Source of the DNA: Tenrec ecaudatus
Lineage: Eukaryota > Chordata > Mammalia > Afrosoricida > Tenrecidae
Length of the DNA stretch: 64,000 nt
Direction of reading: 5' to 3'
Assembly (NCBI RefSeq): GCF_050624435.1
Contig: NC_134538.1
Coordinates: forward strand, 129,748,937-129,812,936
The notes below the pieces were generated by a model. The model had not been told where the DNA came from. It was given only the letters and a program-made list of their open reading frames with translations, and did no database searches. The position numbers and the translations under genes are program-made. Each line of letters opens with the position of its first letter. Within the stretch, counting starts at the first letter, position 1. Positions 58,760 to 64,000 of the stretch are shown here, piece by piece.

Positions 58760-59631
58760 GAGTTTTTGGTTTTGTTTTGTTTTTTTGTCAACCAGGCCTC
58801 AGGCTCCAGTGGAGAAATAAGTGTGTCGAATGGGACACACGGTTTGATTTACAACAAATCTATATGGTACAGTTGACATCCTCGAGGGATTCCAATTGTG
58901 TTCCTTTGAAATGTACTTGGAATTTAAGGATAAAATAAAAGTCTCAAAGGAGCAAGATTCAAGATGTAGGGAGTTTTGGGTAAGGTTTCCCAAAAACATT
59001 TTTATAGGACAGAGACCTCCTCCCACCAATGCCCATCAGTGCCACCCTGGAAGCATGGGCCTTGTGGTGGGATGCATCTCTGTAAGGCAGCTTTCCTGTA
59101 CTTTTCCTCATGAATTCAATTTTGAAACACGCATTTTCCTAATTCAAAACCAATTTCTTCCTAATAAACCATTGTGATTGTTCTATGTCCTTTGAGGGAC
59201 CCCCTTTGGAAAACTAGGAAACAATCACCATAAACTTTTGAGCTGACCTCTGCCCTGATTTGATCTGGTCTAACAGATCCCTCCTGAAGTCACTGTTCCG
59301 ATTGGACTGTGTGCTCTGAATTCTATTAGTGAATCTCAGACCTGCCCCAGGTACAATTCGATCCATAAGAGTGTCTGCACTGACTTGGATTTGACTTAAA
59401 AAGACTGATGGACAGATCCACTTTTGAGCAAGCAGGCCTTCGTGCCAGGCATCCTTCCAACTCGAAGCGTACTTCGCCGAGTAAATGAAATGACATAAAA
59501 TGGATGATCCCAACTTTAGTAACGATGGCATCAATTGTTACTGTGTGGTATTCTTACGCCATCTTTCAGACTATAGCCACAGTTTCTTCATTCATTGAAA
59601 CTGACAGTCTTCCTTGTCTTTGTGGTCCTTT
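58760..59631 (-). mobile_element. Second mariner-like family, minus strand, decayed
   Basis: Same family as 17090-18145. On the minus strand 'YILNLAPLRLLF' stands where the YSPDLAPSDFF block is expected. Further blocks match in order, including 'TCTAACAGATCCCTCCTGAA' and 'CACAGTTTCTTCATTCATTG'. A frame at 59214-59534 (106 codons) belongs to it. Degenerate. Confidence 0.6.
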
Positions 59632-59830
59632 CAACCATCCGTGTATCAAAGGGTGTTAGCCTTCCTCCCATCCTGATGTTGCTTTCTTCTTCATAAAGTT
59701 CCACTGCTCAGGTGATTTGCTCAGCCAAAAGCTGAGTCAATGTGGTGAGAGGATACAACCCTGAAAAGAACCCTTTCTTTATTTTAAACCATGCAGTATT
59801 CCCTTGCTCTGCTAGAAAAAGTGCTGTAAA

Positions 59831-62104
59831 CTAGACAGAGTAGACAAAGGAACACAGACGATGATGTCAGGAAACTGGCAGGAATCTTAACACAAACAAG
59901 AGGGGAGACCTGTTTCCCCACATGCCTCTCCAGCACCAAGGAACATGAAGGGCAGATATAATACATGACCTCATCCATGGAAGTGAAAAGGCTGGGTGGA
60001 AAAAGATCGATGTTCACATTGCCCTCACAGTGACTGAATAGACTCGGGTTTGGGGTGTGGAGGCAAGGGTGCAGCAAGAAGTCTGGGGTGCTGGGATGCA
60101 CATACGTGGCAGGAGGAGGTACACTACAGAGGACCAGCCTGTAGCAGAAGACCCATCAGAGAGTCAGCCAGTGCTGAGAGGCCCTTCATTCGCTGAATAA
60201 AAGGTTCAGCTCTCCATTCTACTAGGCCTTTGAATGGACTCAGGGCCCTTTGGATTTTTCTCCAAAGTACCCCCTTCAAAACAACATACTCTTTCTTTTC
60301 AATCCTGTTTTCTGACTCTGATCTGAATTTTGTCACCCCCCTGACAAATCTTTCTTTTCTGAGTGGGACAAGAATCAAATAGTGGAAAGTCTGAAAACCT
60401 TGAGCTCCCTTCCAGTCACACTGCTGTTTGGGACTACGTCCAGGTCCCGCGAGAGCACGATGGAGAGTCTGGAATCCCTCCCCTCCACACTGTTCTCCAC
60501 AGTTTGCTCTGCGCGCACACTCACATGCCTTTGCACGGGCAGTAAACACAAGGGGACATCTTCCTTTAACTCTCTGCTTTCAGTCGAGATGTGTTAGGTG
60601 TTAGCAATATCCCCCATGCCATGCCCACTTCTGCACCTGGCTTGGCTTTCTGGCCACTCCCATGGGGGTGCTGCGGCAATTGTTAGGCTGCCGGATAGTG
60701 CCCCAGGTCTTGCTTCTCAACAACGAAAGAATGCACATGGCAGAAGTCATTTTATCATCCAAGTAACTTTTAGGAGAGAAAGGGAAGTTGGGAGTCATAG
60801 AATCTCAGGTAGTACATGCTAGCTCTGGAAAATGTGCCAGGCCAGACGGGGACTGTGCCAGAGTTCCAGACCGAAGATGACCTCTTCAGGGACACACACA
60901 CACACACACACACACAAAAAAAACACCTGGAACAAGGAATGCTGGCACCAAACAGGGCAGAAGAGAGTGCGAGCCCTGAGAGGGCAGGCATGTAGCTGAG
61001 CACATGGAGAGGCCTGTCCTCGGTCTATACTTCTTATCCCCTCCTACCCTCACTGGAGTGGGGGGCGTTATGGAGGGTATTGGCCGATCTCAGTGGCTAA
61101 GTTAAGGCACAGCATGGCATAATGTTGCTGGTAGTCTAGTGTGCATGCCCAGGTTGACCTTCACCTGTGTCTAGGTGATCTTAGCCTGTGTATCCCCAAT
61201 TTGGGCTTGTCCCCATTGGTGTCCAATGTGTGCCTGATTCCTTTCAAATCCCTTTATTGTGACACAAACATCTAATTTGTGTTGAGGTCAGTCAGTGGAG
61301 ACAACCCCCGTTATCCCTGTGGGGGTCCAGCCTCCACAAATGAATGGGCACAAGTGGCAGCTGTGTGATTAATTATAGGCTAAAGAAAGGAACAACAGAC
61401 AAGGCATGCAAGGGCTCACCTCTTCCATGGTGACCAGAACCAGAGTGAGGGAGGAATCTATTCTCTCACAAATTTATAGAATCTCAGGCATACAAGGCAA
61501 GGTAAGCGCATGAGTAACCAGAAGGGTTTGTAATAGAGGCAGACATATAACAGGAGGGGGACTAGCTAGGGGTGTACATACAATAGGAAGGGAGACCCTA
61601 GGGGCCTATCCATGACAGGAAGGCCCACACATAACAAGATGGGTTTGTTCTAGAGTTAATACAGTGGTCTGTCTTTGTCTGGCCTAATCTTGGTTGTCTC
61701 TGAGATGGCTTGACCTTAGGTGTCCCTGAACTCTTCTCCAAGAGAATAATCTATGATCCTTGTTAGAAGAGAGTGAGGCGAGCTCAGGGTTCGATGATCT
61801 CACTGTTTTTGATGGCAGATAACCTTTAGGCAGATAGCCTTCATGCAGTTGACCTTCACAGGTATAGGAAGCAACCATGTGCTTGCAAGTAGCACCTTAC
61901 AATTGGGCTCGTTATGGGGCGGTATTGTGAGGAAGAGCTTTTACTTAGGAGAATGTGACAGGGACCCATCTCCAACCTAGGAATGTGAAGGCCTTCCTCC
62001 ATGGGAGCCCCAGCCTCCCAGACCGCTGACCACGTGAGCACAGAGACCTGACTGCCTACACTCTCTTTCCAGTCCTCAGTGTCCCACAGATCTCTAATCT
62101 TCCT
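59831..62104. other. G+C-richer block, possible endogenous retrovirus LTR remnants
   Basis: This 2.3-kb insertion into the RTE is compositionally distinct. 60130-60430 looks LTR-like: a 'GCTGAATAAAAGGTTCAGC' polyadenylation-type block and then a C/T-rich stretch. A diverged 'TTTGGGACTACGTCC' near 60427 recalls a retroviral primer-site leader. At 61318-61338 a 21-base palindrome around 'GTCCAGCC' could be an LTR terminus. No gag, pol or env coding is visible. Identification is tentative. Confidence 0.35.
60892..60915 (+). repeat. (AC)n microsatellite
   Basis: About twelve AC units followed by an A-run. Confidence 0.95.
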
Positions 62105-62442
62105 ACCTTTCACGAACATTTTTTAATTACATTCAACAGAATTTAACTTAGCATGTGACGTTAATGTTCCTATTTAATAATTCCCACATTTTCTTGGGTC
62201 ACCTTTTCTTTGGAATGGCCACAGATATGAATCTCTTCCCATCAGTAGGCCCAATAGCCGGCTTCCCAATTTCTTGCCATAAACTGGAAAGTAGTTCCAG
62301 CTGGTTGAAACATTTCTGTTGACATTCCATCATTCCCCTCCCGAATTCCTTCAGTGGAGCTTGGACTTCTTTCTTCAGTACATGGGTGCTTGATCAGATA
62401 CAACCTCTTCAAATGTTTGGACGTTGACCAATTTTTTTTGCA

Positions 62443-62495
62443 GTCTGTGTGCGTGTGTGTGTGTGTGTGTTTGTGCGTGTGTGTGTGTGCGCATG
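62443..62495 (+). repeat. (TG)n microsatellite, imperfect
   Basis: TG repeats with a few C and T interruptions, inside the RTE. Confidence 0.93.
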
Positions 62496-63290
62496 TGTCG
62501 CTCCTATCTTCTTTTGATGTGGCCTGCATAATTCAATATTTTACTAATGCCATCAATCATTCAATACGGCACCTTCGGGCTTGAATTTTTCATTTCTTTT
62601 TGTAGGTGTTATGCTGGGCATGCTATTCCTTTTGAGCTCTCAAACTTTGGGGATTGGCCCAATGTATTATGATATTTTACTCTGGATCCTTGAGGTTCAC
62701 GTTTGAAGTTTTCTACTGAGCTCTTTACTTTACCACATCTTTGATCAGTGCTAGCTGCTCTATGGTTAAGAGCAACTTTCAGAGCCTCTTTTTAAGTCAC
62801 TTTGATGCTTCCTTAAATGACCTTTCGCTTTCTTATTGACACTGTTCTCAATACCATCCTACAACGCAACAGGTCATCATTGTTCAATTGGGCTCATCTC
62901 TTCTTCAGGTTTCACTAAATTCAGGTGGACATCAGGTTAGGATTGTGGCTCTCCTGGACCTGTTTTACTTTAATTCAGCTTCAACCTGAACTTATGTACG
63001 AGCAACTGATGGTGAGTTCCACAGCTGGCCCCTAGCTTTGTGCGATCTGATGATACTGAGCTCTTTCCTCATTGAGTTCAGTTTGATGCCTTTGTCTGCC
63101 ATCTGGAAAGGTTCACACATGTCGTCATCATTGATCATTGTTTTAAAAAGTTCTATCATGAGATCTTTGGCATCATTTCTATTGCCAACATTGTACCTTT
63201 CTCTTCATTTCCAATTTATCATTCCAATCACCAATAATTACACAGCCCAACATAAGAAAAATAATTTTTTTGGCCTGGTGCCTTTGTTTT

Positions 63291-63530
63291 TAACTTGTGT
63301 CTGGGGTTACTTGGGGCACAGGTTTGGAAAAATTGCATTGACTAGATGGCATTAGCTCTAGTTTCTTAGATATATTGTTCTACTATATTTGAAGTTATGC
63401 TAATTTATTAATTTTTCCTCCTAGTTTTAAATTTGAAAACAATTCAGACCCACAAATTACAGTATATGACAAAAAGAGTTTAAAAATTTGAAAAATAATT
63501 AGATGTTATGATATTTTCTTGCGAAGCTGT
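63291..63530. other. RTE edge and A+T-rich sequence
   Basis: RTE similarity fades here and nothing further is recognised. Confidence 0.35.
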
Positions 63531-63534
63531 ATAT

Positions 63535-63675
63535 GGACCCTATGGTACCACATATAAGCTGCTAATCATAAGGTCAGTGGGCAATCTCACCGGTTCCTCT
63601 ACAGACTTTGAGAGATTCAAAGGTTTAGGAACCCAAAGGAGCAATTCTTCTCTGTCTGTCTGACAAGAACAGGGA
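63535..63675 (+). repeat. tRNA-derived SINE, partial
   Basis: Sense 'AAGCTGCTAATCATAAGG' head block and body 'GAGCAATTCTTCTCTGTC'. The tail is missing. Confidence 0.72.
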
Positions 63676-64000
63676 AAGCTGTCTGACCATTCTCACTGAT
63701 GAGTCACCACAGACCAGAAATGGGGAGGTTGTGAGCCTGACAGCCTCACCCCAAAGACCTTGCTAAATAAGGACATAGTTGAGTCTCTGGCAATCAGGGA
63801 CCACCAACAACCATCTTTAAAAGCAGCAACAACAAAAAACACAGTCCTGATCTCAACAGCCCCTGCCAGACATATAAGAAAAGCCTATCAGCTCTGGGTG
63901 GCATCTAACTACTTTTGCTCAGTTGGTAGTGTAGACCCGCAGGGGCCGGACCCAGTGTATTCTGACTGTCCTGCTCAATAGGTCTGCTATGCACTGCTCC
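63676..64000. other. Unassigned sequence to the window edge
   Basis: No gene recognised. A 73-codon frame from 63760 is not supported by any motif. Confidence 0.4.

Larger units (their letters stand above)
57490..63290 (-). repeat. RTE LINE split into three pieces over 5.8 kb
   Basis: One minus-strand RTE is colinear across 57490-58080, 59632-59830 and 62105-63290. The first break falls in the reverse transcriptase next to the YADD position: the left piece ends 'AGTAAGAAAGTTTGTAT' and the right piece resumes 'CCATCCGTGTATCAAAGG'. The second break follows 'AAACCATGCAGTATTCCC'. The gaps hold a microsatellite plus two mariner relics, and a 2.3-kb block of different texture. A (TG)n expansion at 62443-62495 also lies within it. 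Confidence 0.78.

Noticed and set aside
60124-60549. 141-codon minus-strand open frame
   Set aside because: It falls in the G+C-richer block where stops are rarer, with low-complexity Arg/Gly content and overlapping frames on the other strand. No domain is recognisable.
59831-62104. Intact endogenous retrovirus
   Set aside because: No gag, pol or env reading frame is visible; only LTR-like signals, themselves uncertain.
62242-62529. Histidine/threonine-rich frame
   Set aside because: It is a translation of the TG microsatellite inside the RTE.
1-64000. Exons of a host protein-coding gene
   Set aside because: I found no frame with splice signals and a recognisable domain. Short exons of a gene with very long introns cannot be excluded by eye.

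Overview
This is mammalian nuclear DNA with no protein-coding gene that I can support. It is A+T-rich and made almost entirely of interspersed repeats. No open frame exceeds about 160 codons, and each of the longest either is a retrotransposon fragment or lies antisense to a repeat. Three repeat types point to the host. There are many tRNA-derived SINEs of the AfroSINE type and many copies of a BovB-like RTE LINE as found in elephants and tenrecs. There are also two copies of the horizontally transferred hAT transposon SPIN (Space Invaders). Among afrotherians I know SPIN from tenrecs, so the best inference is a tenrec (Echinops-like). The clade is well supported; the species is not proven.

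Layout. 1-3.4 kb: old L1, then a long antisense L1-type 3' retroposon. 4.5-8.1 kb: a nearly full-length dead RTE on the minus strand, broken by an unclassified 0.43-kb repeat. 8.4 kb: a full-length U1 snRNA retrocopy ending in an A-run. 9.4-10.3 kb: a mariner transposon. 11.9-13.7 kb: two L1-type insertions, one splitting a SINE. 17.1-18.1 kb: a mariner-like relic containing SPIN. 20.8-23.6 kb: stacked RTE 3' halves, one split by a 5'-inverted L1-type insertion. 24.2-26.1 kb: two L1-type insertions with target-site duplications. 26-35 kb: SINEs in A+T-rich unique sequence, including a repeat-free block at 31.4-32.6 kb. 35-44.5 kb: a dense mosaic of RTE pieces with nested insertions. 45-50 kb: unique sequence, an 87-bp palindromic MITE, the second SPIN and an L1 3' end. 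51-54.8 kb: two old L1 ORF2 remnants. 55-64 kb: mariner copies, a TAGA microsatellite and one RTE copy spread over almost 6 kb by insertions into its reverse transcriptase.

There is no operon-like organisation. The elements interact only as retrotransposons: L1 is the likely machinery behind the SINE and U1 retrocopies, and the RTE supplied the 3' tails seen across the window. The most informative content is the insertion archaeology: nested order, target-site duplications, twin-priming inversions and horizontal-transfer markers. I found no evidence of a new multi-gene system. Repeat boundaries are read by eye and most are good to about 10-30 bases; those with target-site duplications are exact.
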